Assembly: GCA_029266945.1 (NCBI GenBank)
Contig: JARIED010000007.1
Coordinates: 24,925 to 88,924, forward strand
DNA: 64,000 nt
Source: Slackia sp.
GTDB lineage: Bacteria; Actinomycetota; Coriobacteriia; Coriobacteriales; Eggerthellaceae
Direction of reading: 5' to 3'
The position numbers were made by a program, and so were the translations under genes. Under the pieces are notes generated by a model. It was not told where the DNA came from, searched no databases, and saw only the letters and a program-made list of their open reading frames with translations. Below, in pieces: positions 1 through 9,710 of this stretch; the stretch's first letter is position 1, and every line of letters begins with the position of its first letter.

Positions 1-57
1 TTCGCCATCAATCGACGCGCACGGCCCCACGCGGGCTCTATGCGTTAGACTCGAAGC

Positions 58-1314
58 ATGCAAGAGCGTGTGACATTCATCCATTCGGGCGATATCCATC
101 TTGGTGCGCCCTTCAGGGGCCTGCGGGCCCTTTCCTCCGCTTGGGCCGACCGCCTCGCCACGGCGATTCCCGATGCCTATGACGAAGTGATTCAGGCGTG
201 TATCGACGAGCAGGTCGATTTTCTGCTGCTGGCAGGCGACGTGTTCGACACCGACAAGCCGAGCTACGCGCATTACCGCCGCTTCCTCGCGGGGCTTAAA
301 CGCCTCGAGTCGAGGGGCGTCCCCGTCTATATCATTGCGGGTAATCACGACCCGTTCGCGACCTGGCACGATATCGTGGACGACCTCCCTTCCAACGCCC
401 GTCTGCTTCCTTCCGACGCTCCGTCGTTTTCGGTGTTCGAAAAAGACGGGCGTCCCTGCGCGCTCATCGCCGCGCGCGGGTTCTCGAACATGGAGAAGGG
501 AACCGACATCGCCGAGGGCATGACGCGCGCGGCTGCCGAGCGCGTCTGCGGCGTCGAAGCGCCGTTTTGCATCGGCATGCTGCATTCGGGTCTATGGATG
601 GATCCCTATAAGGCCCCGACCTCTGAAAAGGAGCTGCTCGCGGCCGATATGGATTATTGGGCCCTTGGCCATATCCACAAGAGCTATCTGACGCCTTCCC
701 ATGACCCTCGCATCGCGTTTTGCGGCTGTGTCCAGGGGCGTGACATCAAAGAGACCGGCCCGCGCGGCTGCCTGAAGGTGATGCTTGCTAAGGGCGAGCC
801 GAACAAAGTCGAATTCATCGCGACATCTCAGGTGGAATGGGGCCGCGTGCGCGTCGACGTGTCGGAATGCGCCGGATCGGACGCGATTATCGCAGCCTGC
901 GTACGCGCGGCATTCGCCGAAAACGCTGGTGGATCGTGCGAGGAAATGGTCGTGCGTATCGTGCTGGAGGGCGCCACGCCCCTGCATAAGATGCTTTCCA
1001 ACTCCGCAGCGCTCGAGGCGCTGCGCGCGGAGCTCAACGAGAGCTACCCGTCGTTTTACTGCGATGCGCTGGTCTGCGAGACCACGCCGCTGCGCGACAA
1101 GGAGAAGATCGCCGCATCGAATACCTTCGAAGGAACGTTGTTGCGCTGTTTCGCTGCCGACGATGACGCCGCCGCCCTTCTCGCCTATCTGCAGGACGAA
1201 TTCGCCGTCCGCGGCCTGACGGTGCCGCGCTGCGTGGCCTCTCATCTTGATTCGATCGTCGGTCGCGCCGAGGACACGGCGCTTTCGCTGCTTGAGGAAG
1301 GACGTTCGCGATGA
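58..1314 (+). CDS. SbcD/YhaO-like DNA exonuclease, metallophosphoesterase
   Basis: Calcineurin-like phosphoesterase of the Mre11/SbcD/YhaO group. Metal-binding motifs are visible in order: D12-x-H14 in SGDIHLG, GDVFD at 60-64, GNHD at 95-98, a histidine in LHSG near 175 and GHIH near 205. The 418-residue length suits YhaO, with a C-terminal capping region. It overlaps the next gene by 4 bp (ATGA), so the two subunits are probably translationally coupled, as in sbcDC and yhaON. By family it is a DNA end-processing nuclease acting with its ATPase partner. No clear Shine-Dalgarno precedes the ATG. YhaO is favoured over SbcD because the partner is short. Confidence 0.85.
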   Translation: MQERVTFIHSGDIHLGAPFRGLRALSSAWADRLATAIPDAYDEVIQACIDEQVDFLLLAGDVFDTDKPSYAHYRRFLAGLKRLESRGVPVYIIAGNHDPFATWHDIVDDLPSNARLLPSDAPSFSVFEKDGRPCALIAARGFSNMEKGTDIAEGMTRAAAERVCGVEAPFCIGMLHSGLWMDPYKAPTSEKELLAADMDYWALGHIHKSYLTPSHDPRIAFCGCVQGRDIKETGPRGCLKVMLAKGEPNKVEFIATSQVEWGRVRVDVSECAGSDAIIAACVRAAFAENAGGSCEEMVVRIVLEGATPLHKMLSNSAALEALRAELNESYPSFYCDALVCETTPLRDKEKIAASNTFEGTLLRCFAADDDAAALLAYLQDEFAVRGLTVPRCVASHLDSIVGRAEDTALSLLEEGRSR

Positions 1315-3431
1315 ATGCGCCGAAGACGTATCTCCAGCGCCTGCACATTGCGGCGTTCGGGCGATTTTTCGACACGACGGTCGGACCGTTTTCGCCGGGT
1401 CTCAACGTGGTGTACGGACCGAATGAGGCCGGCAAGACCACGCTGAATGCGTTCATCGGCGGCGTGCTGTTCGGCTGGGACGAAGCCCGCGGGCGCAAAA
1501 ATGTCTACAAACCCAGCATCGCCCGCCGTTCGGGAACCTTGTTTTTCGCCGACGCCGAAGACGGCTCCGTCTATGAGATGTCGCGCGTGAGAAACGTCGA
1601 CGGTCTGGCGTTCGAGCCCGCCGAGGCGGCCGAGCTGCTGGCGACGGTCGACAAGGACACCTTCGGCACGATGTTCGCGCTGACCAGCGATGAATTGCTC
1701 AGCTTGGAAGGCGCTACCGATATGGCGGCGAAGCTTCTGACCGCAGGGTCGGGAACGGCCGTCTCGCCTGCGACGGCGTTGGTCGACGTGGAGAAAAGGA
1801 TCGCGGCATATACGAGCCGTGCCGCTTCGGCGACCGAGTCTTTCGTGCATCTGGGCGCCGAGGAGGACGAATGCAAGCGGGGCCTTGCGGCGGCGCGCGA
1901 ACGCTCCGACGCCCTGAAGGCCGAATACCGCGAATACACGGCTCTTATGGCCGATAAAGAGCGCCGTGCCGATGAGGTGACGGCCCTCAATGAATCGATC
2001 GAAAGCGTCGCGTCTTCGAGGGCCGAAGCGGTCCGTCTCGAGCGCGCAGCCGACCAAGAACGCCTTCGTGTGCGGGAATGCGACGACAGGCTCGCGTCGC
2101 TCGAAGGGGGCGACGAGGCGGCGCTGTTCGCCGACGAACAGGCAGAGGCTGCCGCAGCGGCGACGGTGGAGCGTCTGGCCGACGAGTCGGCCCGTTTGGC
2201 GCGCCGTATCGATGCCGCCCGCGACGCCTTCGCCGTCACGCGCGCCGAAGCGCAGGAGGCGTCGGAAGGCGCGGCGGCTCCCGCATCGCGGGCCGTGCCG
2301 ACGATATTCGGGGGATTGGCCGTTGCGGCAGCGGCGGCACTGTTCTATTTCGCCTGGTCGGGCGGCATGGCGGGGGTGATCGCCTCGGCCGCCGTCGCTG
2401 CGATGGCGGCCGTTTGCGCGGCCTGGACGCTTCGCCTGTCGCGCAGGGCGGCCGCCCCGGCCCGCGGCGACGCCGCGCATCAGGCTATGAATCGGGCCCG
2501 AGCGGTCCTCGAGGCGTGCGAAGAGGAGGAGCTCATGCTGCGCCTTCGCATAGAGGAGGATCTGGCATCGGCGGGGCTTCGGGCGGCGCAAGGGTCGCTT
2601 TCCCAGGCACAGAAGATGGTCGCGGCGTCGTGCGAATGCCGTCGCCGTTCGCAGGCCCGCCGTTCTGCGCGCGACGAGGTGGTGCGCATCCGCGCCCATT
2701 CTCTCGAATCGCTGCGCTGCGCGCTCGACTCGAGAGACGAGCTGTTCGCGCGATGCGGCCTCGAAGCCTCTCAGGGCGCGGACGCCTTCGACCAGAAGGA
2801 GGCGTTGCTGAAGGAGCGCCGCCGCGAGGCCGTCGAAGAGATGCGCCGATCGGACGCCCGTCTCGGCGAGCTCAAGAACATGCTGCGCGAAGGGTCGCTT
2901 TCCAATGAGTTCGACGTCTTGAAAACCCGTCAGGCGCAGATCGTGACGCGCAAAGGTGAATCGGCCGAGGCCTTGGCCGAGCTTCTGCTGGCCCGCCGCG
3001 CGCTGCAGAAGGCGTTGGATGCGTGGAAAAGCGAAAGCGTTCCCGAGGTGTATCGCCGTGCGTCCGAGCTGTTGTCGCTGATGACGAACGGCGCCTGGAC
3101 GCAGGTCCGAACGGATGAAAACGGCGCGATCGTCGCGGTCGACGCCGTGCATAAGCGCTTCGAGCCGCGGTTTCTGTCGACCGGCACCTGCCAGCAGCTC
3201 TACCTTGCGCTGCGTATCGCCTTGCTCGAGCGCGCGGGCGACGTGGGCGCGGGGCTGCCGGTGCTTGCCGACGACATCCTGGTCAATTTCGACGACGAAC
3301 GCCGCGTCGGCGCCGTGAAGGCCCTCGCCCAGCTCGCGAAGACGCGACAGGTGGTGTTTTTTACCTGTCATAAGGAGATTCTCGAGACCGTCAGGCGATA
3401 CGCCGGCGAGTGCACGACGGTAGCGCTATAA
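1311..3431 (+). CDS. YhaN/SbcC-like AAA ATPase
   Basis: Partner ATPase of the upstream nuclease. It has an SMC/Rad50-type N-terminal P-loop (GPNEAGKTT, about 36-44), long Ala/Glu/Arg-rich coiled-coil stretches, a hydrophobic segment at about 330-375, and a C-terminal LPVLADDILVNFDD Walker B/D-loop region near 650. At 706 residues it is shorter than SbcC. The central hydrophobic insertion is typical of YhaN-type proteins and suggests membrane association. It starts inside the stop of the nuclease gene. By family it uses ATP to open or position DNA ends for the nuclease. Its true biological role in this clade is not known to me. Confidence 0.82.
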   Translation: MNAPKTYLQRLHIAAFGRFFDTTVGPFSPGLNVVYGPNEAGKTTLNAFIGGVLFGWDEARGRKNVYKPSIARRSGTLFFADAEDGSVYEMSRVRNVDGLAFEPAEAAELLATVDKDTFGTMFALTSDELLSLEGATDMAAKLLTAGSGTAVSPATALVDVEKRIAAYTSRAASATESFVHLGAEEDECKRGLAAARERSDALKAEYREYTALMADKERRADEVTALNESIESVASSRAEAVRLERAADQERLRVRECDDRLASLEGGDEAALFADEQAEAAAAATVERLADESARLARRIDAARDAFAVTRAEAQEASEGAAAPASRAVPTIFGGLAVAAAAALFYFAWSGGMAGVIASAAVAAMAAVCAAWTLRLSRRAAAPARGDAAHQAMNRARAVLEACEEEELMLRLRIEEDLASAGLRAAQGSLSQAQKMVAASCECRRRSQARRSARDEVVRIRAHSLESLRCALDSRDELFARCGLEASQGADAFDQKEALLKERRREAVEEMRRSDARLGELKNMLREGSLSNEFDVLKTRQAQIVTRKGESAEALAELLLARRALQKALDAWKSESVPEVYRRASELLSLMTNGAWTQVRTDENGAIVAVDAVHKRFEPRFLSTGTCQQLYLALRIALLERAGDVGAGLPVLADDILVNFDDERRVGAVKALAQLAKTRQVVFFTCHKEILETVRRYAGECTTVAL

Positions 3432-3506
3432 TCTAAAGGTTGTCTAATGTATTAAGGCTGTCTAACGCATTTTTCCTATTCAGGGATGTCAATCGAAAGG
3501 ACGAAC

Positions 3507-4817
3507 ATGCCGAACGTGGTTTTGGTCGGCGCCCAGTGGGGCGACGAAGGCAAGGGCAAGGTAACCGACCTCATTGCCCGTGATTTCGACTACGTGGTGC
3601 GCTATCAGGGCGGCAACAATGCCGGCCATACCGTTATCCACGGCGACAAGAAGCTCGCCCTTCACCTGATTCCCTCGGGCATCATGTATGAAGACGCGGT
3701 GCCTGTGATCGGCAACGGCGTCGTGGTGAATCCTCAGGTGCTTGTCGAGGAAATGAGGATGCTCGAAGGCGAGGGTCTGAGCTGCGAGCGCTTGAAGATT
3801 TCTTGCGATGCCCATGTCATCATGCCGTATCACATCGAACTGGACAAAGCATCCGAGTTCCGTTTGGGCAAAAACGAAATCGGCACCACGAACCGAGGAA
3901 TCGGTCCGTGCTACCAGGACAAGGCCGCCCGTAGCGGCATCCGCATCCAGGACCTGCTCGACGAGCACGTGTTCCGCATGAAGGTCGAGGCCGCCCTCGA
4001 GGTCAAAAACGCCATCCTCGAGAAGGTCTACGGCAAGCGCACGTTCACGGTCGACGAGATCTGCGACGCGTACCTGCCGTACGCCGAGGTCATCCGTCCT
4101 CATATGGCCGAAACCGCCCAGCTGCTCAACGACGCGCTGCGCGACGGCAAGCAGATTCTTTTCGAGGGCGCGCAGGGCACCCTGCTTGATATCGACCACG
4201 GCACCTATCCGTTCGTGACCAGCTCTTCGTGCTGCGCCGGCGGCGCAGCTACCGGTTCGGGCGTCGGCCCTACGGCCATCGACCGCGTGCTCGGCATTCA
4301 GAAGGCTTATGTCACGCGCGTCGGCGCCGGTCCCTTCCCCACCGAGCTGCTGTACCCCGAAAACGGCGGCGAGGGCCAGGATGCCATCGACGGCGACATT
4401 CTGTGCGCCGAGGGCCACGAATACGGCGTGACCACCGGACGCAAGCGTCGCTGCGGCTGGTTCGACGCGGTGATCGCGCGCTATGCGGCCGAGGTCAACG
4501 GTCTCACCGACATCGCGCTGACCAAACTCGACGTGCTTTCCGCATTCGACGAGCTGAAGATCTGCGTCGCTTACGAGTGCGACGGAAAGCGCTACGACTA
4601 CTTCCCCATGCAGCAGAGCGTTCTGTTCCATGCCAAGCCGGTCTATAAGACCATGCCCGGCTGGAAGGGTCAGGACATTACCAGCGCGAAGAGCTTCGAC
4701 GAGCTTCCGCAGACCGCCAAGGATTACGTGGCGGAAATCGAGCGTCTGAGCGGCGTGAGGGCTTCGATCATTTCGGTCGGCCCCGATCGCAACCAGACCT
4801 TCATGCGCGGTTGGTAG
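3507..4817 (+). CDS. purA: Adenylosuccinate synthetase
   Basis: Catalyses IMP + aspartate + GTP to adenylosuccinate, the first committed step to AMP. The N-terminus [18 protein letters not shown] carries the signature GDEGKGK P-loop, followed by GNNAGHT, the IGPCYQDK region and the C-terminal GPDRNQT. Length is 436 aa from ATG 3507. I chose this start because AAAGGA lies 5 bp before it and conserved sequence begins there. An in-frame ATG at 3486 would add seven residues and has no such site. It is separated from purD by a hairpin, and purB lies 36 kb away, so the purine genes are dispersed. Confidence 0.97.
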   Translation: MPNVVLVGAQWGDEGKGKVTDLIARDFDYVVRYQGGNNAGHTVIHGDKKLALHLIPSGIMYEDAVPVIGNGVVVNPQVLVEEMRMLEGEGLSCERLKISCDAHVIMPYHIELDKASEFRLGKNEIGTTNRGIGPCYQDKAARSGIRIQDLLDEHVFRMKVEAALEVKNAILEKVYGKRTFTVDEICDAYLPYAEVIRPHMAETAQLLNDALRDGKQILFEGAQGTLLDIDHGTYPFVTSSSCCAGGAATGSGVGPTAIDRVLGIQKAYVTRVGAGPFPTELLYPENGGEGQDAIDGDILCAEGHEYGVTTGRKRRCGWFDAVIARYAAEVNGLTDIALTKLDVLSAFDELKICVAYECDGKRYDYFPMQQSVLFHAKPVYKTMPGWKGQDITSAKSFDELPQTAKDYVAEIERLSGVRASIISVGPDRNQTFMRGW

Positions 4818-4880
4818 CGCCATTCCGACAACGTAATCGCGGCGAGCGTGCATGGCTACGCCGCGGCAGAACGGGTATGA

Positions 4881-4909
4881 AGAACCCGGGGGCATAGCCT
4901 CCGGGTTCT
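4881..4909 (+). terminator. Hairpin between purA and purD
   Basis: AGAACCCGG at 4881-4889 pairs with CCGGGTTCT at 4901-4909, extended inwards by three pairs including one G-U. No T-run follows, so it may be a weak terminator, an attenuator or an mRNA processing/stability element. Confidence 0.4.
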
Positions 4910-4995
4910 CGACGATAGAAAGAAGTTCCGCGCTCGACGCGGATCGAAGGTTCGCAAGGAGGGCCTTGCGATCGTATTGAAAGGATGAGCTCGAC

Positions 4996-6267
4996 GTGAA
5001 CGTACTAGTGTTGGGCGGCGGCGGCCGCGAACATGCTTTGACGTGGGCTATTGCGAAATCCCCTCGCGTCGGCGAGCTGTATGTCGCCCCGGGCAACGGC
5101 GGCACGGCGGCCATTGCGAAAAACGTCCCGCTCGATGCGGAAGACGCCGAGGCCGTTATCGGCTTCTCGCGCGACCATGCCATCGACCTGGTGGTCGTCG
5201 GCCCCGAGGCTCCGCTGGTGAAGGGCGTCGCCGAAGAGGTCCGCAAGGCCGGCATCGCCGTGTTCGGCCCCGACGCGCAGGGCGCGCAGCTCGAGGGCAG
5301 CAAGAGCTTCTCGAAGGAATTCATGATCGCCCATGGCCTTCCCACGGCTCGCTATAAGAAGTGCACCTCCGAGCAGGAGGCCATGGAGTACCTGCACGAA
5401 GTGGGTGCTCCCATCGTGGTAAAGGCCGACGGCCTGGCCGCAGGCAAGGGCGTCATCGTGGCCGATTGCATGGAAGACGCCGAAGAGGCCGTGCGCGACT
5501 GCTTCGCGGGCGACTTCGGCGAAGCGGGCAGCATCGTGGTCATCGAGGAGATGCTCGAAGGTCCCGAGTGCAGCATGCTGGCGTTTTTGGCGGGCGGCAA
5601 GGCCCTGTGCATGCCGTGCGCTCAGGATCACAAGCGCGCCTATGACGGCGACCGCGGCCCCAACACGGGCGGCATGGGCGTGTACTCTCCCGTTCCGTGC
5701 GTTACTCCCGAGCTCGAAGAGCGCATGCAGCAGATCATGCAGCAGGCGGCAGCCGCGACGGCCGAAGACTTCGAGACGCCGTATCAGGGCGTTCTCTACG
5801 GCGGCTTCATGCTGACCGCCGAGGGCCCCAAGCTTCTCGAGTTCAACGCCCGTTTCGGCGATCCCGAGACGCAGGTCATCATGCCGCGCATGGAAAGCGA
5901 CGCCCTCGAGGTGTTCTCCGCCGTGGCCGAGGACCGTCTGGGCGATATCGACCTGCGCTGGAGCAGCAAGCGCGCCGTATGCGTCGTGCTTGCTAGCGAG
6001 GGCTATCCCGGCTCCTACGAGAAGGGCAAGGTCATCCTGGGCATCGAAGAGGCCGAAAGCCTCGAAGACGTCACCGTGTTCCATGCAGGCACCGCATTCA
6101 ACGCCGATGAAGAGCTCGTCACCAACGGCGGCCGCGTGTTGAACGTCGTGGCTCTGGCCGACACGTTCGAAGAGGCGCGCGAGCGCGCCTACGAGGCTTG
6201 CGACAAGATCAATTTCGAAGGCAAGCAGATGCGTTTCGACATCGCTTTGCGCGCTCTCGAGGGTTAG
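4996..6267 (+). CDS. purD: Phosphoribosylamine-glycine ligase
   Basis: GARS, an ATP-grasp enzyme joining phosphoribosylamine to glycine in de novo purine synthesis. The N-terminus VLVLGGGGREHALTWAIAKS is diagnostic. The HDRGPNTGGMG-type core appears as GDRGPNTGGMG, and LLEFNARFGDPETQ gives the metal/ATP-binding Glu and Asn. It has 423 residues, the usual size. It starts with GTG 4996, preceded by GAAAGGATGA. It stands alone from other pur genes except purA upstream, and a radical SAM gene follows after 6 bp. Confidence 0.96.
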   Translation: MNVLVLGGGGREHALTWAIAKSPRVGELYVAPGNGGTAAIAKNVPLDAEDAEAVIGFSRDHAIDLVVVGPEAPLVKGVAEEVRKAGIAVFGPDAQGAQLEGSKSFSKEFMIAHGLPTARYKKCTSEQEAMEYLHEVGAPIVVKADGLAAGKGVIVADCMEDAEEAVRDCFAGDFGEAGSIVVIEEMLEGPECSMLAFLAGGKALCMPCAQDHKRAYDGDRGPNTGGMGVYSPVPCVTPELEERMQQIMQQAAAATAEDFETPYQGVLYGGFMLTAEGPKLLEFNARFGDPETQVIMPRMESDALEVFSAVAEDRLGDIDLRWSSKRAVCVVLASEGYPGSYEKGKVILGIEEAESLEDVTVFHAGTAFNADEELVTNGGRVLNVVALADTFEEARERAYEACDKINFEGKQMRFDIALRALEG

Positions 6268-6273
6268 GACGGT

Positions 6274-7608
6274 ATGCTTAGCGAACGAATGCTTACGCGC
6301 GCGGTGCGCACCTGCGCATCGCGCTTCATGAATATCGAACCGTGCGATGACGCCCGTATTCCCGGGCCCACGCCGGGGCAGCCTTACATGCTCTACATCC
6401 ACATTCCGTTCTGCGAGCGCCTGTGCCCGTATTGTTCGTTCAACAGGTTCCCGTTCTCGGAAGAACGCGCGGTTCCTTATTTCGAGAACCTGCGTCGCGA
6501 AATGATGATGGTCAAAGAACTCGGCTACGATTTCGATTCGCTCTACATCGGCGGCGGCACGCCCACGATTATGCTCGATGAGCTGTGCGCGACGATCGAT
6601 CTTGCGAAAAGCGAATTCTCCATCAAGGAGGTTTCGTGCGAGACCAACCCGAACCACTTAATCCCGTCGTATCTGGAGAAGCTGCAGGGCCGCGTCGACC
6701 GCATGAGCGTCGGCGTACAGAGCTTTGATGACGGCCTGCTCAAGCAGATGGACAGATACGACAAGTACGGCAGCGGCAAGACGATTCTCGAATCCATCAA
6801 GGTGGCCGCCCCGTATTTCAAGTCGCTTAACGTGGACATGATCTTCAACTTCCCCGCGCAGACGGAGGAGATTCTCAGGCGAGACCTAGAGATGGTTCTG
6901 GAGAGCGGCACCAGCCAGACCACGTTCTATCCGCTTATGGCGTCTCCGTCGGTCGAGAAATCGCTGGCGGCCACGGTGGGTAAGGTCGATTACGACCGCG
7001 AGCAGCGTTTCTACGAGATTATCTGCGAGACGTTCGCGGGTGGCGATAGCCCTGCCTTCACGCACGGTTCGGCGTGGACGTTCAACAAGGTCGATTCCGA
7101 TGAACCGGGCCGCGGTGGCTCCGACCAGATGATCGACGAGTACATCGTCGACTACGAGGAGTATCCCGCCATCGGCTCGGGCGGCATGACGTATCTGGGC
7201 GCCACCCAGTATGTGAACACCTTCAGCGTTCGCGAATACAACGAGGCGATCGAGAGCGGACGCATGTCCTTGATGGGCAAGGCGACGTTCTCGAAGCGCA
7301 ATCGCATGCGCTATCGTTTCATGATGCAGCTGTTCGGTCTTCGCCTCGACAAAAAGCAGTGGAAGCGCGATTTCGGCTGCAGCGTCGCGGCGGGCTTGCC
7401 CGTCGAATACGGCTTCATGAAGTCGGTCGGTGCATTCGACATCGATGATGCGGAACAGATCACCTTGACCCCCAAGGGTCGTTACCTGATGGTGGTGATG
7501 ATGCGCCAGTTCTTCATCGGCGTGAACAACCTACGCGACCAGGCGCGTTCGGCGCTTCCTGCCGATGAGCGCGATCTGCTTTTCGGCGCTGGTTGCGCTA
7601 TGAAATAG
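6274..7608 (+). CDS. HemN/HemW-like radical SAM protein (coproporphyrinogen III oxidase family)
   Basis: Radical SAM enzyme with the CxxxCxxC cluster motif in CERLCPYCSF near residues 45-54, then GGGTPT and a MSVGVQSFD segment typical of the HemN/HemW/HutW superfamily. It has 444 residues. The C-terminal third contains TPKGRYLMVV, as in HemN-type proteins. It begins 6 bp after purD and so is probably cotranscribed. Whether it is an oxygen-independent coproporphyrinogen oxidase, a heme chaperone (HemW) or a heme-degrading HutW/ChuW-type enzyme cannot be settled from motifs. No other heme gene is in the window. Confidence 0.75.
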   Translation: MLSERMLTRAVRTCASRFMNIEPCDDARIPGPTPGQPYMLYIHIPFCERLCPYCSFNRFPFSEERAVPYFENLRREMMMVKELGYDFDSLYIGGGTPTIMLDELCATIDLAKSEFSIKEVSCETNPNHLIPSYLEKLQGRVDRMSVGVQSFDDGLLKQMDRYDKYGSGKTILESIKVAAPYFKSLNVDMIFNFPAQTEEILRRDLEMVLESGTSQTTFYPLMASPSVEKSLAATVGKVDYDREQRFYEIICETFAGGDSPAFTHGSAWTFNKVDSDEPGRGGSDQMIDEYIVDYEEYPAIGSGGMTYLGATQYVNTFSVREYNEAIESGRMSLMGKATFSKRNRMRYRFMMQLFGLRLDKKQWKRDFGCSVAAGLPVEYGFMKSVGAFDIDDAEQITLTPKGRYLMVVMMRQFFIGVNNLRDQARSALPADERDLLFGAGCAMK

Positions 7609-7716
7609 GGTCGAAAAGCTCGTATAGTAAATATGCGTCCAGAGACGCTTGAAAGCGCCTGCGTATGCCCGATCGAGGGTTCGGGATATGGGGCAGAAAA
7701 AAATAGGAAAATCTTC

Positions 7717-7745
7717 TTGCAAAATGAGAAGGTTATCGGTAGTAT
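7717..7745 (+). promoter_or_regulatory. Sigma-70-type promoter of tRNA-Phe
   Basis: TTGCAA at 7717-7722 and TAGTAT at 7740-7745 are separated by exactly 17 bp, 22 bp before the mature tRNA 5' end. Confidence 0.7.
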
Positions 7746-7767
7746 ATGTATCTGCGCTAGCGCAACT

Positions 7768-7843
7768 GGTCAGGTAGCTCAGTTGGTAGAGCAGGGGATT
7801 GAAAATCCCCGTGCCGGGGGTTCAAGTCCCTCTCTGACCACCA
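7768..7843 (+). tRNA. tRNA-Phe(GAA)
   Basis: The cloverleaf folds by eye. The acceptor stem GGTCAGG pairs with TCTGACC with one terminal G-U. The D loop is AGCTCAGTTGGTAGAGC, the anticodon stem is GGGGA/TCCCC with loop TTGAAAA, giving anticodon GAA at 7801-7803, and the T arm contains TTCAAGTCC. CCA is encoded at 7841-7843. It is a stand-alone gene with its own promoter and terminator. Confidence 0.97.
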
Positions 7844-7854
7844 TTGAATTTTGA

Positions 7855-7880
7855 AGCCGCTCTTCGAGCGGCTTTTTTAT
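7855..7880 (+). terminator. Rho-independent terminator of tRNA-Phe
   Basis: AGCCGCTC, loop TTC, GAGCGGCT, then TTTTTATTT, directly after the tRNA. Confidence 0.9.
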
Positions 7881-7936
7881 TTCCTCTTCCCGTTCGATTG
7901 CTTACAGAGAAACTTACGGATCGCCTCAGGCGCGCG

Positions 7937-7972
7937 AAAAAACTTATGCCGGGCGCTTGCGCGCCCGGCATA
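7937..7972 (-). terminator. Terminator of the DUF3006 / metallo-beta-lactamase operon
   Basis: Read on the minus strand, TATGCCGGGCGC, loop GCAA, GCGCCCGGCATA, then AGTTTTTT. The 12-bp stem is perfect and lies 24 bp past the DUF3006 stop codon. Confidence 0.88.
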
Positions 7973-7995
7973 TTCTTAGGGGTCGTCGCTTTCGA

Positions 7996-8217
7996 TCACG
8001 AACGTCCGAACAGATTATCGAGCCTATCGCGCAACTGCTCTTTGCGCTCACCCGTTCGCTTCGTGTCGATCGTCCAGCATCCTTTTCTGCATTCCAGGCA
8101 GTCATGCTGCTTGGAGCCGACCGGCAAGTCGTCGATCGGCATGGTGATGAACTCGTCGTCTTCGCGTTCGAGCGCGGCGAGGCCACCTTCGATGCGGTCG
8201 ATGATATAGCGGGTCAT
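7996..8217 (-). CDS. DUF3006 family protein
   Basis: A 73-residue acidic, Cys-containing protein beginning MTRYIIDRIEGGLAALERED, matching the DUF3006 pattern (short beta-rich protein starting with xxxIxDRxEGxxAVLE). It starts 13 bp after the metallo-beta-lactamase gene and is cotranscribed with it. DUF3006 genes commonly sit beside ComEC-like secreted metallo-beta-lactamase proteins, so the pair is conventional in arrangement. Function is unknown. It contains a CLECRKGC cluster that could bind metal. The gene is intact although its upstream partner is frameshifted. Confidence 0.75.
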   Translation of the reverse strand: MTRYIIDRIEGGLAALEREDDEFITMPIDDLPVGSKQHDCLECRKGCWTIDTKRTGERKEQLRDRLDNLFGRS

Positions 8218-8230
8218 GGGCTGTCGCCTC

Positions 8231-9446
8231 CTACCACGTCGGCGGCTTGCAGACCTTGCAGGCGCCGTAGCCCCTGTTGCAGGCGTCGCTTGCGCTCATG
8301 GGCGTGAGGTTCTTCGAGTTCTTCAAGGTGGAGCACCAATCATAGTGATATTTCGTACCCGTCTTGGTGACGTAGACCGTTGTGCTCATGTCTGGTCCTG
8401 GCTGAGGCTGAGGTTGCGGCGCCGGATCGACAGGTGCGGTCGGAGCGGTTGTGAACCAGACTCTCGTCGTATCGGAGTAGGCGGTGATGCTGCCCTGGTG
8501 GTCGGTACGATAGACGTTGGAGCCGCCGAGAAGCTGCAGAACGCCCTGGGTTGGGTGCCCGTAACTGTTATCGAGCCCGCACGAAATCACGGCGTGAAAA
8601 GGCGTCTCTTGGCCACGAGAGCCGCCGAGGTTCCCGTGTTCGACCCGTGGTGGCTTACCTTCAGCACGTCGACTCGACATGGCCGGGCGCGACCCTTGCC
8701 AGGTTGGCCGCATCGGCGTCGCCCGTGTAAGAGAACGTCTTGCCGCCGTAATCCATCCAAACGACTGCGCTGTTCTCGTTCGTTTTGTCTGAAACGATAT
8801 GCGTAGGCGAGACGAAGCGCGCGCTTAGCTTTCCGTCGGTGAACAGCGTTGTGTTCGCGGCGGCGGGAACCACGGCGCAGCCGTTGCGCTCGAGAGACGC
8901 GATGGTGCGCTCGAAGGTTTGCGTGGTGGAAACCACGTCGGGCATGAACGTCGTACCCACCGCGAACGCGTCGAGCACGGCCGCCGCGCCGCCGATGTGA
9001 TCGGCGTCGGGGTGCGTCAGCACCAGGTAGTCGATGCGGTCGTAGCCTTGCCTCTGGAGGTACGAGACGATCTTCTGGGCCGATTTCGCGGTCCCCGCAT
9101 CGATCAGCATCGACTTGCCATGGCCCAACTCGACGAAGCAGCTATCGCCCTGCCCCACGTCGATGAAGTGGGATTTCAGGAGCGGGTTGCCCGTTTCGAC
9201 GCCGTTGAACATGTCGAGCGAAACGAGCATCATCTTGGTGCTTTCGGCGCGCGTCGTGTTGCCTTGCGGGTTGATGTTCCAAGACGCGCCCATAATGCCC
9301 TCTTCGACGGATCGGTCGATGACCCCTTCGTTTTCGGCCCAGTGCCCCGCCGTGTCGCTGAACTGGCTGGCGAAAGCGCTCGGCGCGGCGCATGCGGTCG
9401 CGGCCGTTGTCAGAAGGAATCGCCGGATTTTCGAGGATGCGAGCAT
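8231..9446 (-). pseudogene. Secreted SLH-domain / ComEC-like metallo-beta-lactamase protein with two frameshifts
   Basis: Reading order: signal peptide (MLASSKIRRFLL to AFA), one SLH domain (FSDTAGHWAENEGVIDRSVE), then a metallo-beta-lactamase fold with THPDADHIGG and a GDAD motif, and a small C-terminal Cys domain (YHYDWC ... GYGACKVC). The frame breaks near 8665-8677, where VDVLKVSHHGSNTGTS continues in another frame, and again near 8603-8610, where PFHAVISCGLDNSYGHP resumes. One added base at each place restores a single reading frame. The start ATG at 9446 has AAGGAG 6 bp upstream. Either a recent pseudogene or two base-call errors. The intact product would be a surface-attached phosphodiesterase or nuclease-like hydrolase. 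Confidence 0.78.
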
Positions 9447-9553
9447 AATCGCTCCTTTCCGCGAGATTGGTGCATTAAAAGGATAGCACCGCAGACCCCT
9501 CATATCTGAGCAGGCATTTTGCGAAAGGATGCAAGGTGTGCGCTTTCGGCGGG

Positions 9554-9596
9554 AAAAAAGAACGGGGCCGGACGCTTTCGGACGTCCGACCCCGTT
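9554..9596 (-). terminator. Terminator of the flavoprotein gene
   Basis: On the minus strand, AACGGGGTCGGACG pairs with CGTCCGGCCCCGTT (one G-U) followed by C and TTTTTT. It lies about 115 bp past the stop of the flavoprotein. Confidence 0.82.
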
Positions 9597-9710
9597 CGGG
9601 CAATGGCTTGGGTGACAAGTGGGGCGCAGCTGCAATATGGGATCGAGGAGGGGGTTGTTTCGATTGGTGAAGGGAGGGGATGCGGCCGCGCACCTTTGTC
9701 TGCGAATATG

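Noticed and set aside
1..57. Possible end of an upstream gene or a regulatory site in the first 57 bases
   Set aside because: Too short to support a gene. No terminator, promoter or coding signal could be established.
7633..7854. A 73-residue open frame crossing the tRNA-Phe gene
   Set aside because: It spans the tRNA and its promoter, and has no ribosome site or homology.
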